Shown here piece by piece: positions 1-7,241 of a stretch of 41,490 nucleotides of DNA. Each line of letters starts with the position of its first letter. Position 1 is the stretch's first letter. The translations under genes were made by a program, and so were the position numbers. The stretch is taken from the IMG/VR virus record IMGVR_UViG_3300047480_000275, positions 1 to 41,490 of that record; one strand, given 5' to 3'. Source of the stretch: a virus. The notes beneath the pieces are model-generated. The model saw only the letters and a list, made by a program, of their open reading frames with translations, was not told where the DNA came from and did not search any database.

Positions 1-2
1 AC

Positions 3-1511
3 TTCGAGCCACCCTGGGACGACATTCCGCCCGACGAGCCGCCGGAGCCACCCAACCCACCGGACGCAGACGACGAGCGGATGATCTTCTCCAGCTCGCC
101 TATGAAAACAGCCGAGCTGTTCCACGACACGCTGCCCGAGCGCGGCCGCATCATCCACTGGCGCGGCGAGTTCTACAGCTGGGACGCCACGCGCTACGTC
201 ACCCGGGACCGCGTCTACATTGACCAGCGCCTCTACCACTTCATGGCCAAGTGCGTGACGCTCAAGGTCCACCCCAAGACCGGCGCGTCCGAGGTGGTGG
301 CCTTCAACCCCAAGTCCAGCACGGTCAACGACGTGGCCCACGCCCTGCGCGCGGTCTGCTATGCCGACCTGCCCGAGCCCCAAGTCTGGATCGAGCAGCG
401 CCCGGACGATGTGGAGGCCCACCAAATCGTGGCCTTCAAAAACGGCTTCTTGCACCACCCGACCCGCACGCTCAGCCCGTCCACCGACCGGCTGTTCGTC
501 ACTTCTGCCCTGGACTTCGACTACACACCGGATGCCCCCGAGCCCGCCGAGTGGATCAAATTCCTCAAAAGCCTCTGGCCCGACGACCCCGAGTCGATCT
601 CCACGCTGGCCGAGATGTTTGGATACCTGCTGACCGATGACACCAGTCAACAAAAGATGTTCATGCTGATCGGCCCACCGCGCTGCGGCAAGGGCACCAT
701 CCTGCGCATCCTTGAGGCCCTGGTCGGCTACGCCAACCGGGTCAGCCCCAGCCTGGCGTCCCTGGGCACGCAGTTCGGCCTGCAGCCCCTGATCGGCAAG
801 CGCCTGGCCATGATCTCGGACGCCCGCCTTTCCGGCCGCGCTGACCAGCAGCCCATCGTCGAGAACTTGCTGCGCATCTCCGGCGAGGACGCCATCACCA
901 TCGACCGCAAGAACATGACCGCGTGGTCCGGCAAGATGCCCACCCGCTTCGTGCTGGCCTCCAACGAGCTGCCCGCCTTCTCGGACGCCTCATCGGCGCT
1001 GGCCAACCGCTTCATGCCCTTCAAATTCAACACCAGCTTCCTGGGCAAAGAGGACCATGGCCTGACCGCCCGCCTGCTCAAAGAGCTGCCCGGCATCGTC
1101 ATCTGGGCACTGGACGGCTTGGCCAGATTGAACGAGCGCGGCTACTTCCAACGCCCCCATTCAGCCGACGAGCTGGCCGCCGACCTGGTCGATCAGACCA
1201 GCCCGATCCGCGCCTTTGTGCAAGAGCACTGCGTCATCAGCGAGCACGCGCAGGCCGACCGGGACGAGTTGTTCAAAGCCTGGAAGACCTGGTGCGAGGC
1301 TCAGGGCCGGGACCACGCGGGCACCAAAGTGTCGTTTGGCCGCCAGCTTTCGGCCGCTTTCCCGGGCATCAAACGCAGCCAACCACGAGCTTTTGGCACA
1401 ACATCGGAGGCGAAACCATCCGGTGCCAACGACGCTTCTGGCACACGTTTGAACCTTTACACCGGCATTCGGATGCGCCACGACTGGGAATCAGATGCGA
1501 GCCCTTTCTAA
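3..1511 (+). CDS. P4-type primase/SF3 helicase, C-terminal part (partial, cut by window edge)
   Basis: The reading frame is open from base 3, so the first ATG inside the window (81) is probably internal and the N-terminal primase domain lies outside. What remains is a superfamily 3 helicase core of the phage/plasmid P4/D5 primase type. It has a Walker A motif GPPRCGKGT starting near base 672, then the stretch LIGKRLAMISDARLSG and the sensor-like RFVLASNELP near base 945. A proline/aspartate-rich linker (bases 3-80) sits before the helicase part, as is usual between primase and helicase domains. The enzyme would unwind the phage origin and prime DNA synthesis in the host cytoplasm. The C-terminal 100 residues look like a winged-helix/D5 tail. 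The gene ends 26 bases before a strong terminator, so it closes an upstream replication operon. The helicase call is firm; the primase half is inferred from the family. Confidence 0.88.
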   Translation, partial: FEPPWDDIPPDEPPEPPNPPDADDERMIFSSSPMKTAELFHDTLPERGRIIHWRGEFYSWDATRYVTRDRVYIDQRLYHFMAKCVTLKVHPKTGASEVVAFNPKSSTVNDVAHALRAVCYADLPEPQVWIEQRPDDVEAHQIVAFKNGFLHHPTRTLSPSTDRLFVTSALDFDYTPDAPEPAEWIKFLKSLWPDDPESISTLAEMFGYLLTDDTSQQKMFMLIGPPRCGKGTILRILEALVGYANRVSPSLASLGTQFGLQPLIGKRLAMISDARLSGRADQQPIVENLLRISGEDAITIDRKNMTAWSGKMPTRFVLASNELPAFSDASSALANRFMPFKFNTSFLGKEDHGLTARLLKELPGIVIWALDGLARLNERGYFQRPHSADELAADLVDQTSPIRAFVQEHCVISEHAQADRDELFKAWKTWCEAQGRDHAGTKVSFGRQLSAAFPGIKRSQPRAFGTTSEAKPSGANDASGTRLNLYTGIRMRHDWESDASPF

Positions 1512-1536
1512 ATTTGCCGCTTTGGCACAACTTGAA

Positions 1537-1569
1537 GGTGTGCCGGTGCAAGCTGGCACACCTTTTTTT
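1537..1569 (+). terminator. Rho-independent terminator after primase gene
   Basis: A perfect 8-bp stem GGTGTGCC (1537-1544) pairs with GGCACACC (1555-1562) around a 10-base loop and is followed by seven T residues (1563-1569). The stem can extend by two A-T pairs into the T run. It lies 26 bases after the primase stop and separates the replication operon from the late operon. Confidence 0.88.
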
Positions 1570-1648
1570 AACCCCAAAAAACCCGTGCAACCCTTTGAAT
1601 TCATTGAGGTTTTTCACTTTGGCACAACCATGCACAGGTTAAAACGCC

Positions 1649-1668
1649 TATGATCATAATGTGCGCAC
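1649..1668. promoter_or_regulatory. Two adjacent palindromes, possible operator/promoter
   Basis: TATGATCATA (1649-1658) is a perfect 10-bp palindrome and is followed after two bases by GTGCGCAC (1661-1668), a perfect 8-bp palindrome. CATAAT (1655-1660) overlaps the first and, with TGCACA at 1631-1636 (18-base spacing), could form a weak sigma70-type promoter. The third TTTGGCACAAC repeat ends just upstream at 1628. The arrangement looks like an operator over a promoter, but this is only a pattern reading. Confidence 0.4.
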
Positions 1669-1778
1669 ACACATCACGCGCAAGGAATGTTAGGAGCAAG
1701 GTAGCGTTTCAGCCTGTTCCACCGGTGCCAGGTTGTGCCAGCGGTTTTTATGCCCGACCGTTTCAGTCTGGATTGATT

Positions 1779-1806
1779 TTGAGCTTTGGTTGATTTGCGT
1801 CACAAT
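1779..1806 (+). promoter_or_regulatory. Possible weak promoter upstream of the 73-aa gene
   Basis: TTGAGC (1779-1784) and CACAAT (1801-1806) are 16 bases apart and lie 31 bases upstream of the ATG at 1837. The match to sigma70 consensus is only moderate. Its position at the head of the methyltransferase/terminase operon is what makes it plausible. Confidence 0.3.
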
Positions 1807-1836
1807 AAAGGCCCAAGTTCAAAACAAGGATTGATT

Positions 1837-2058
1837 ATGTTCACCATCGAAAAAGACGTTCCCACCCCCAAGCACATCGGCTCCGGCGCAAAGCCCAAGT
1901 ACCCCTTCCCGCAAATGGAAGTTGGCGACTCGTTCTTTGCGCCTGGCATAACCGCAAGGGGCCTAAGCAACGCCACCCAATGGCACGCCAACAAGACCGG
2001 CAAAAAATTCACATGCGCAACAGAGGCCGACGGCGCACGCTGCTGGCGCGTTGCATAA
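1837..2058 (+). CDS. Small phage protein of unknown function (73 aa)
   Basis: The start at 1837 is chosen because AAGGA (1826-1830) sits six bases before the ATG. The frame is open further upstream, but without a ribosome site. The protein has a KYPFPQMEVGDSFFAPG segment near its middle and ends with a short GARCWRVA tail. I recall small phage proteins with this PF-x-x-MEVGDSFF pattern (possibly the family catalogued as DUF7303), but no function is known for them. It is the first gene after the regulatory gap and lies 25 bases upstream of the methyltransferase gene, so it is probably co-transcribed with it. Confidence 0.75.
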   Translation: MFTIEKDVPTPKHIGSGAKPKYPFPQMEVGDSFFAPGITARGLSNATQWHANKTGKKFTCATEADGARCWRVA

Positions 2059-2083
2059 TCCCCACCACCACCCAAGGCACCCC

Positions 2084-3427
2084 ATGACAAAATCAACCCC
2101 GGAAATCACAGCCGAAAACATCACCGGAAACCCCGCCGACAAAATCGAGCACTGGAACATCGAGAAACTTATCCCCTACGCACGCAACAGCCGCACGCAC
2201 TCGGATGAGCAAATCGGACAGATCGCGGCCTCGATCAAAGAGTGGGGTTGGACCACGCCAATCCTGGTCGATGAGACCGGCGGCATCATTGCCGGACACG
2301 GCCGCACGATGGCCGCACAGCGCCTCAAAATCACCACGGTCCCGGTCATGGTCGCCAAGGGCTGGTCCGACGCCAAGAAGCGCGCATATATCGTGGCCGA
2401 CAACAAACTTGCGCTCAACGCCGGCTGGGACAACGAGATGCTGGCGCTGGAGTTCAAGGACCTGATCGCCCAAGGCTTCGACGTGGAGCTCACCGGCTTC
2501 AGCGAAGAAGAGATCGACGCCCTCATGCCACTGGAGCTGGAAGAGGGCCTCACAGACCCCGACGACGCGCCAGAGGCTCCAGCCAACCCGGTCACCGTCC
2601 AAGGCGACGTTTGGGTCATGGGAAACCACCGACTTCTTTGCGGCGACAGCACCAGCATGGACGACTTGGCCAAGCTCTGCCAAAACCAGATGGTCGACAT
2701 GTGGCTGACCGACCCGCCTTACAACGTGGCCTACGAGGGCGGCACCAAAGAGAAGCTCACCATCAAAAACGACGAGATGGGCGACGACCAGTTCCGCCAG
2801 TTCCTGCGCGACGCCTACACCGCCGCCGACTCGGTCATGAAGGCCGGTGCCGTTTTCTACATCTGGCACGCCGACAGCGAGGGCTACAACTTCCGAGGCG
2901 CAGCCAAAGACGCAGGCTGGACCGTTCGCCAGTGTTTGATCTGGAAAAAGTCCTCCCTTGTCATGGGCCGCCAGGACTACCACTGGAAGCACGAGCCTTG
3001 CCTCTACGGCTGGAAAGACGGCGCAGGCCACCTCTGGGCTGCCGACCGCAAGCAGACCACCATCCTCGAGTTTGACAAACCCACCCGCAACGGCGAGCAT
3101 CCAACCATGAAGCCCGTGGCGCTTTTCGAGTACCAACTCCTGAACAACACCAAGGGCGGCGACCAAGTCCTCGACAGCTTCGGCGGCTCCGGCACCACCC
3201 TGATCGCTGCCGAGAAGAACGGCCGCATTGCACGGTTGATGGAGTTGGACCCAAAATACTGCGACGTGATCGTCACGCGCTGGCAGGCGTTCACCGGCAA
3301 GCACGCGCACCTGGAGTCGGACGGACGGTCCTTCACCGAGGTGATGGGCGAGCGCAGCCCCAACTCGCTGATTGGCAGCGAAATTGGCAAGGCCGACAAG
3401 CCCAAGGCGGGCAAAAAGGCCGATTGA
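2084..3427 (+). CDS. ParB-like domain fused to DNA methyltransferase
   Basis: This is a 447-residue two-domain protein. The N-terminal 110 residues match the ParB/sulfiredoxin-like domain: WNIEKLIPYARNSRTH near the start, then GGIIAGHGR with G71-H-G-R74. The C-terminal part is an amino-methyltransferase of the beta type. The catalytic DPPY (residues 210-213) comes first and the S-adenosylmethionine site FGGSG (366-370) comes near the end. DPPY favours N6-adenine methylation, though N4-cytosine is not excluded. Such fusions are common in phages and usually modify phage DNA, either to escape host restriction or as a packaging or regulatory mark. I chose ATG 2084, with AAGG a few bases upstream, over earlier non-ATG starts. 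It sits directly before the terminase genes. Confidence 0.9.
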   Translation: MTKSTPEITAENITGNPADKIEHWNIEKLIPYARNSRTHSDEQIGQIAASIKEWGWTTPILVDETGGIIAGHGRTMAAQRLKITTVPVMVAKGWSDAKKRAYIVADNKLALNAGWDNEMLALEFKDLIAQGFDVELTGFSEEEIDALMPLELEEGLTDPDDAPEAPANPVTVQGDVWVMGNHRLLCGDSTSMDDLAKLCQNQMVDMWLTDPPYNVAYEGGTKEKLTIKNDEMGDDQFRQFLRDAYTAADSVMKAGAVFYIWHADSEGYNFRGAAKDAGWTVRQCLIWKKSSLVMGRQDYHWKHEPCLYGWKDGAGHLWAADRKQTTILEFDKPTRNGEHPTMKPVALFEYQLLNNTKGGDQVLDSFGGSGTTLIAAEKNGRIARLMELDPKYCDVIVTRWQAFTGKHAHLESDGRSFTEVMGERSPNSLIGSEIGKADKPKAGKKAD

Positions 3428-3469
3428 TGACCAAAACCCACCGAATCACTGACGTAAAAGGAGAGATTC

Positions 3470-3946
3470 ATGACTAAAAAAATCGAAAAACCCGTTGTAA
3501 AAAAGCCAGACGGCAGAAAAAACAACGGTGGAGCACAGCCAGGGGCTGGGCGTAACCCATTCGAACCCACAGAAACCGAGCGAAAGCAGGTAGAAGCCCT
3601 CTCGGGCTACGGCCTGCCACTGGACCAGATCGCCGTACTGGTGCGCAAGGGCATCAGCGTGGACACCCTGACCGCGCACTTCGCCGAAGAGCTGGTCTCA
3701 GGCAAGGCCAAGGCCAACAGCCAGGTCGGCCGCACCCTGTTCCAGAAGGCCACGGGCGGCGACACCACGGCCATGATCTGGTGGTCCAAGACCCAAATGA
3801 AGTGGTCCGAGACGCAAAAGGTCGAGCACACCGGCAAGGACGGCGGCGCGATCGCCCTGTCCAGCGTGGACTTGAAGGGCCTCAACGACACCGAGCTGGC
3901 GCAGATGCAGGCGCTGCTGATGAAGGCGAAGGGGGGCGAGGAATGA
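3470..3946 (+). CDS. Putative terminase small subunit
   Basis: The 158-residue protein starts at 3470 after a clear AAAGGAGA ribosome site. It begins with a basic lysine-rich arm and the segment GGAQPGAGRNPF, which is typical at the start of many phage small terminases. A helix-turn-helix-like part follows (GYGLPLDQIAVLVRKGISVDTL). The middle region ends in MIWWSKTQMKWSETQ. The small subunit binds phage DNA at the packaging start and hands it to the large subunit. The call rests on these motifs and on its position two small genes before the large subunit. The next gene overlaps its stop by ATGA. Confidence 0.68.
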   Translation: MTKKIEKPVVKKPDGRKNNGGAQPGAGRNPFEPTETERKQVEALSGYGLPLDQIAVLVRKGISVDTLTAHFAEELVSGKAKANSQVGRTLFQKATGGDTTAMIWWSKTQMKWSETQKVEHTGKDGGAIALSSVDLKGLNDTELAQMQALLMKAKGGEE

Positions 3947-4254
3947 GCGCCAACGAACCAATGGACCCGTTCTTCACCACGATGAAGATCCGCGCCTGCG
4001 AGGGCGACGCCGCTGGGCAGGTCTTGCTTGAGGCCTACGGCAAGCAGCAGGTGCAAGCGGCCATGGCCCAGATCGCACCCCGCATCGAAGCGGCCATCGA
4101 GCAGTCCGCCTTGGACGCGGCCGTTGCAGAGCGCCGGCGCATCATTGGCTGGATGCGCGACGAGGCCGAGTCCGGTGGCCTCACCGCCTCGCAGTACGCC
4201 GATTTTCTGGCCATGGGCCTTCCAACCGAAAACACAACCGAGACCCCACAATGA
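3943..4254 (+). CDS. Small phage protein of unknown function (103 aa)
   Basis: The ATG at 3943 overlaps the previous stop in the ATGA pattern and follows an AAGGGGGG ribosome-site-like run. The product is mainly helical: an N-terminal segment with FFTTMKIRACEGDAAGQ, then a long helix rich in A, E and R (residues about 30-65), then the SGGLTASQYADFLAMGLP region. I do not recognise a family. It is translationally coupled between the small and large terminase genes, so a role near packaging or DNA handling is possible, but only by position. Confidence 0.72.
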   Translation: MSANEPMDPFFTTMKIRACEGDAAGQVLLEAYGKQQVQAAMAQIAPRIEAAIEQSALDAAVAERRRIIGWMRDEAESGGLTASQYADFLAMGLPTENTTETPQ

Positions 4255-4526
4255 ACAAACCTACCCTTCCCGAGTCCCCCCTGCCCGCGCTGCTCGACCA
4301 CGACGGCCGATTTCAAGCCCTCTACCCCGAGGACTTGGTGCGCCAGCACGGCGAGGACATGATCGCTTTTGAGCGCGCCCGCATCCTGGCGCTGCTGGAC
4401 ACCTTCGGCAACCAGTGCCAAGCGCAAGGCCAGGCCATGAGCGAGACGGGCCACGCCAACTCAACCGTTGTAAACGCGCAACTTGACGCCGTGCGTTTGC
4501 TGCAAGAGGCGATCAACGCCGCATGA
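4251..4526 (+). CDS. Small phage protein of unknown function (91 aa)
   Basis: The start ATG at 4251 overlaps the preceding stop (ATGA), and the last codons overlap the next gene the same way. The sequence is soluble and mildly acidic, with helical segments such as ERARILALLDTFGNQ and NAQLDAVRLLQEAINAA. No known domain is visible. It belongs to the tightly coupled run of three small genes between the terminase subunits. Confidence 0.7.
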   Translation: MNKPTLPESPLPALLDHDGRFQALYPEDLVRQHGEDMIAFERARILALLDTFGNQCQAQGQAMSETGHANSTVVNAQLDAVRLLQEAINAA

Positions 4527-4720
4527 CTGCCTCGGCGGTTCACCCAGGCGATGAGGCGGTGCTTTGCCACATCGTCCCGCTCGGCGACTTCAAAGAGCAC
4601 GAGCTGACCATGGCCTGCTGGTGCCGCCCAGGCTTGCACGAGGATTACGACGACGTCGCCATCCACAACGCCATGGACCAGCGCGACAAGCTCGAGCGCG
4701 GGGAGATTCGCGTCCAATGA
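4523..4720 (+). CDS. Small phage protein of unknown function (65 aa)
   Basis: This gene starts at 4523 with an ATGA overlap on the previous stop and ends overlapping the large terminase start at 4717. The short acidic product contains HIVPLGDFKEHEL, a CWCRPGLHEDYDDVAIHNAMD segment with two close cysteines, and a charged tail. H-C-C residues could bind a metal, but no complete zinc motif is seen. I recall similar short proteins next to phage terminases, without known function. Confidence 0.7.
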   Translation: MTASAVHPGDEAVLCHIVPLGDFKEHELTMACWCRPGLHEDYDDVAIHNAMDQRDKLERGEIRVQ

Positions 4721-6297
4721 GCGCCGCCGTCTCCCCCGCCGTTATGCTGGACCTGATCGCCCGGGAGCAAGCCCGGCGCAAGGCCAGCGCCAGCCTGTAC
4801 GAGTTCGTGCAGCAGGCCTGGCACGTCATGGAGCCGGGCGTGCCGTTTGTGCCGAGCTGGCACATCGAGGCCATCTGCGAGCACCTGGAGGCGGTCAGCT
4901 CCGGCGACATTACGCGGCTGCTGATCAACATCCCGCCGCGCCACTCCAAGTCCACCATCGTCTCGGTGGCCTGGTGCGCTTGGGAGTGGCTCACGTCCCC
5001 CGAGCAGAAGTTCCTTGCCGCGTCCTACTCGGGCACGCTGTCCATCCGGGACAACTTGAAGGCCCGCCGCCTGATCCAGTCGCCCTGGTACCAAGAGCGC
5101 TGGGGGCACATGTTCCAGCTCTCAGGCGATCAAAACGCCAAGCAGCGCTTCGAGAACAACAAGACCGGCTACCGCCTGGCCACCTCGGTGGGCGGTACCG
5201 CCACGGGTGAGGGTGGCTCGCGCCTGATCTTGGACGACCCGCACGGCGCGCAGGACGCTCAGTCCGAGACCATGCGCGAGACCGCGCTTGAGTGGTTCGA
5301 CATGGTCTGGTCCACCCGGCTGAACAACCCCAAGACCGACGCCATGGTCACGGTCATGCAGCGACTGCACGAGAAGGACATCAGCGGCCACATCATCAAC
5401 GACATTGGCGGCTGGGAGCACATCTGCATCCCGGCTGAGTGGGACGGTAAGTCCAGGCGCACGGTGCTGGGGCCCTACGACCCACGGCGCACCAAGGGCG
5501 AGCTGATCTGCCCGGACCGCTTCGGCGAGGCCGAGATCACCAAGCTCAAGCAACTGCTGGGCACCTACGGTGCATCGGGCCAGCTCCAGCAGGACCCATC
5601 GCCGGTCGAGGGCGGCATCTTGAAGACCGACTGCTTCCAGCTCTGGCCGATGGCCCAGCGCCTGCCGCCCTTCGAGTACATCCTGCAAAGCTACGACTGC
5701 GCTTTCACCGAGCGGACCACAGGCGACCCAACTGCCTGCTCGGTCTGGGGCGTGTTCACGCACCGTGGATTGCGCAACGCCATGCTGCTCGATGCCTGGG
5801 ACGAGCACTTGGGCTACCCCGACCTGCGAGCCAAGGTCATCCGGGACTGGACCAGCGAGTACGGCGCGGACAAGTCGGCCAAGGCGGGTATGCCCACCAA
5901 GGGCAGGCGGCCCGACCGCATCCTGGTTGAGGCCAAGGCCAGCGGCCAATCGCTACTGCAGGACTTGCGTCTGGCCAAGGTCCCGGCCGTTGGCTACAAT
6001 CCCGGTCAAGCGGATAAGGTGTCGAGGGCGCACCAGACCGCGCCGACGTTGGAGCTTGGACTGCTGTGGATCCCGGAGTCTGCCAAGAACCCCGGCCAGC
6101 CTGTGAGCTGGGCCCAGCCGTTCCTGAACCAAGTGGCGAAGTTCCCCGTCGCGGAACATGACGACTACGTGGACACCTTCACGCAGGCGGTCATCTACCT
6201 GAAGAACGACGGTTGGTTCGAGCTGCCACAAGCACGCGACGTTGACGAAGACAGGCCCCGTCATCGTGAAGGAAGGGTCAACCCGTATGCCGTCTAA
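4717..6297 (+). CDS. terL: Terminase large subunit
   Basis: The 526-residue protein is the ATP-driven motor and nuclease that packages DNA into the prohead. The N-terminal ATPase has a variant Walker A, PPRHSKST (residues 73-80), and a Walker B, RLILDDPH (169-176). The C-terminal RNase H-like nuclease has its acidic residues at YDCAF (D327) and in HDDYVD (481-486), with ILVEAKASGQ in between. The length is normal for the family. I use ATG 4717, which overlaps the previous stop, rather than the longer frame beginning at 4564. TerL would work with the small subunit upstream and the portal at 9680. Confidence 0.95.
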   Translation: MSAAVSPAVMLDLIAREQARRKASASLYEFVQQAWHVMEPGVPFVPSWHIEAICEHLEAVSSGDITRLLINIPPRHSKSTIVSVAWCAWEWLTSPEQKFLAASYSGTLSIRDNLKARRLIQSPWYQERWGHMFQLSGDQNAKQRFENNKTGYRLATSVGGTATGEGGSRLILDDPHGAQDAQSETMRETALEWFDMVWSTRLNNPKTDAMVTVMQRLHEKDISGHIINDIGGWEHICIPAEWDGKSRRTVLGPYDPRRTKGELICPDRFGEAEITKLKQLLGTYGASGQLQQDPSPVEGGILKTDCFQLWPMAQRLPPFEYILQSYDCAFTERTTGDPTACSVWGVFTHRGLRNAMLLDAWDEHLGYPDLRAKVIRDWTSEYGADKSAKAGMPTKGRRPDRILVEAKASGQSLLQDLRLAKVPAVGYNPGQADKVSRAHQTAPTLELGLLWIPESAKNPGQPVSWAQPFLNQVAKFPVAEHDDYVDTFTQAVIYLKNDGWFELPQARDVDEDRPRHREGRVNPYAV

Positions 6298-6460
6298 ACC
6301 ACCAAAGCCAGTCTGGGACAAGAAGCGTCCCAGCTCCCTGGGCGCTCCCAAGGCGCTGTCATCCAGTGCGAAGTCCAGCGCCAAGCGCGCAGCCGAAAAG
6401 GCCGGACGCCCGTACCCCAACCTGGTCGACAACATGCGCGCCGCAAGGAAGTCCAAATGA
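6287..6460 (+). CDS. Small basic phage protein (57 aa)
   Basis: ATG 6287 follows an AAGGAAGG ribosome site and overlaps the end of the large terminase gene in another frame. The product is very basic and rich in lysine, serine and alanine (SSSAKSSAKRAAEKAGRPYP), ending NMRAARKSK. It looks unstructured and could bind nucleic acid or enter the capsid with DNA. No family is recognised. It overlaps the next gene by ATGA. Confidence 0.65.
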   Translation: MPSKPPKPVWDKKRPSSLGAPKALSSSAKSSAKRAAEKAGRPYPNLVDNMRAARKSK

Positions 6461-6732
6461 CCAAGCCTGTCAAAAAAGCCGACATGGCGTGCAACCAGCC
6501 TAAGCGCACGCCGGACCACCCCAAGAAGTCGCATGTGGTCAAAGCCTGCTACGACGGCACCGAGAAGGTGATCCGCTTCGGTGAGCAGGGGGCCAAGACA
6601 GCGGGAAAGCCAAAGTCGGGCGAGTCAGCGGCCACCACCGCCAAGCGCGACTCCTTCAAAGCCCGTCACGCCAAGAACATTGCCAAGGGTCCGTCGAGCG
6701 CGGCGTACTGGAGTAACCGCGTGAAGTGGTAA
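6457..6732 (+). CDS. Conserved small basic phage protein (91 aa)
   Basis: The start at 6457 overlaps the previous stop. The protein is strongly basic. It has a recognisable C-terminal block (SFKARHAKNIAKG, then SAAYWSNRVKW) and a middle block (SHVVKACYDG, VIRFGEQGAKTAG). I remember near-identical C-terminal blocks in many uncharacterised phage proteins, often close to terminase or portal genes. The function is unknown; its charge suggests DNA binding or a minor virion component. It is the last gene before the HNH insertion. Confidence 0.78.
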   Translation: MTKPVKKADMACNQPKRTPDHPKKSHVVKACYDGTEKVIRFGEQGAKTAGKPKSGESAATTAKRDSFKARHAKNIAKGPSSAAYWSNRVKW

Positions 6733-6774
6733 ACAATACCAAATGGTGGCATAATGCTCACAAAGGAGCAACGC

Positions 6775-7230
6775 ATGCCAAATCAACTTTTGAAATATGA
6801 GGCCCAGTGTCCAAACTGTGGTGAGAAGCGAATGGTTCGATCCGACGTCTTGGCAAGACTGCAGCGAGAAGGTAAACCCTTAATCTGCAAGCCATGCCAT
6901 AACCGCCATCGATTTGACGGACGCGACCATCCTCGCAAGGGCACTGGCGTCAAAAACGACCCTGTGCTCGCAAGAACTCAAACCAGTTACTACAAGGCAA
7001 AACAGCGCTGCAAGATGGGCGCAAAGCATCACGCGTGCTACGCAAAAGTCGAGTTCAGATTCAGTTCGCTCCAAGAATTGATCGATTGCATAGGTGTTCG
7101 ACCCGAGGACCAAACACTTGACAGGATTGATCCGCTTGGACATTACGAGCCCGGGAACGTAAGATGGGCGACAGTTGCTCAACAAACCGAAAACAGGATG
7201 CCGAGAGGCTACTGGAAAAGACAAAACTAA
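6775..7230 (+). CDS. HNH-type homing endonuclease
   Basis: The 151-residue protein starts at ATG 6775 after AAAGGAG (6762-6768). Its N-terminal part has a zinc-ribbon-like pair, C12-x2-C15 and C38-x2-C41. The C-terminal half carries TLDRIDPLGHYEPGNVRWATVAQQTENR-type residues (the core reads LDRIDPLGHYEPGNVRWA). This is the typical beta-beta-alpha signature of phage free-standing HNH endonucleases. Such enzymes cut related genomes lacking the gene and so spread themselves. The gene is visibly more AT-rich than its neighbours and has its own CATAAT box at 6750-6755, which suggests recent transfer. It sits between the terminase block and the 810-aa gene, whose start follows 11 bases later. Confidence 0.85.
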   Translation: MPNQLLKYEAQCPNCGEKRMVRSDVLARLQREGKPLICKPCHNRHRFDGRDHPRKGTGVKNDPVLARTQTSYYKAKQRCKMGAKHHACYAKVEFRFSSLQELIDCIGVRPEDQTLDRIDPLGHYEPGNVRWATVAQQTENRMPRGYWKRQN

Positions 7231-7241
7231 GTGGTGAAATC

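Larger units (their letters stand above)
1392..1740. repeat. Cluster of TGGCACA repeats (iteron-like)
   Basis: TTTGGCACAAC occurs exactly three times on the plus strand: at 1392-1402 inside the primase 3' end, at 1521-1531 just after its stop, and at 1618-1628. A shortened inverted copy GTTGTGCCA lies at 1732-1740. The core TGGCACA also occurs at 1439-1445 and, as part of the terminator stem, at 1554-1560. Spacing is irregular (129 and 97 bases between the full copies). These could be binding sites for a replication initiator or a phage transcription regulator. Only the repeat itself is seen; the role is inference. Confidence 0.6.
1512..1836. other. 325-bp non-coding regulatory gap between replication and late operons
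   Basis: No convincing gene lies here. The gap holds the primase terminator, part of the TGGCACA repeat cluster, two palindromes and candidate promoter elements. It is the longest non-coding stretch in the window. It is also visibly more AT-rich than its surroundings (runs of A and T around 1563-1615). Confidence 0.75.

Noticed and set aside
4564-4716. N-terminal extension of the large terminase
   Set aside because: The extension overlaps the 65-aa gene fully; ATG 4717 with an ATGA overlap fits the family start.
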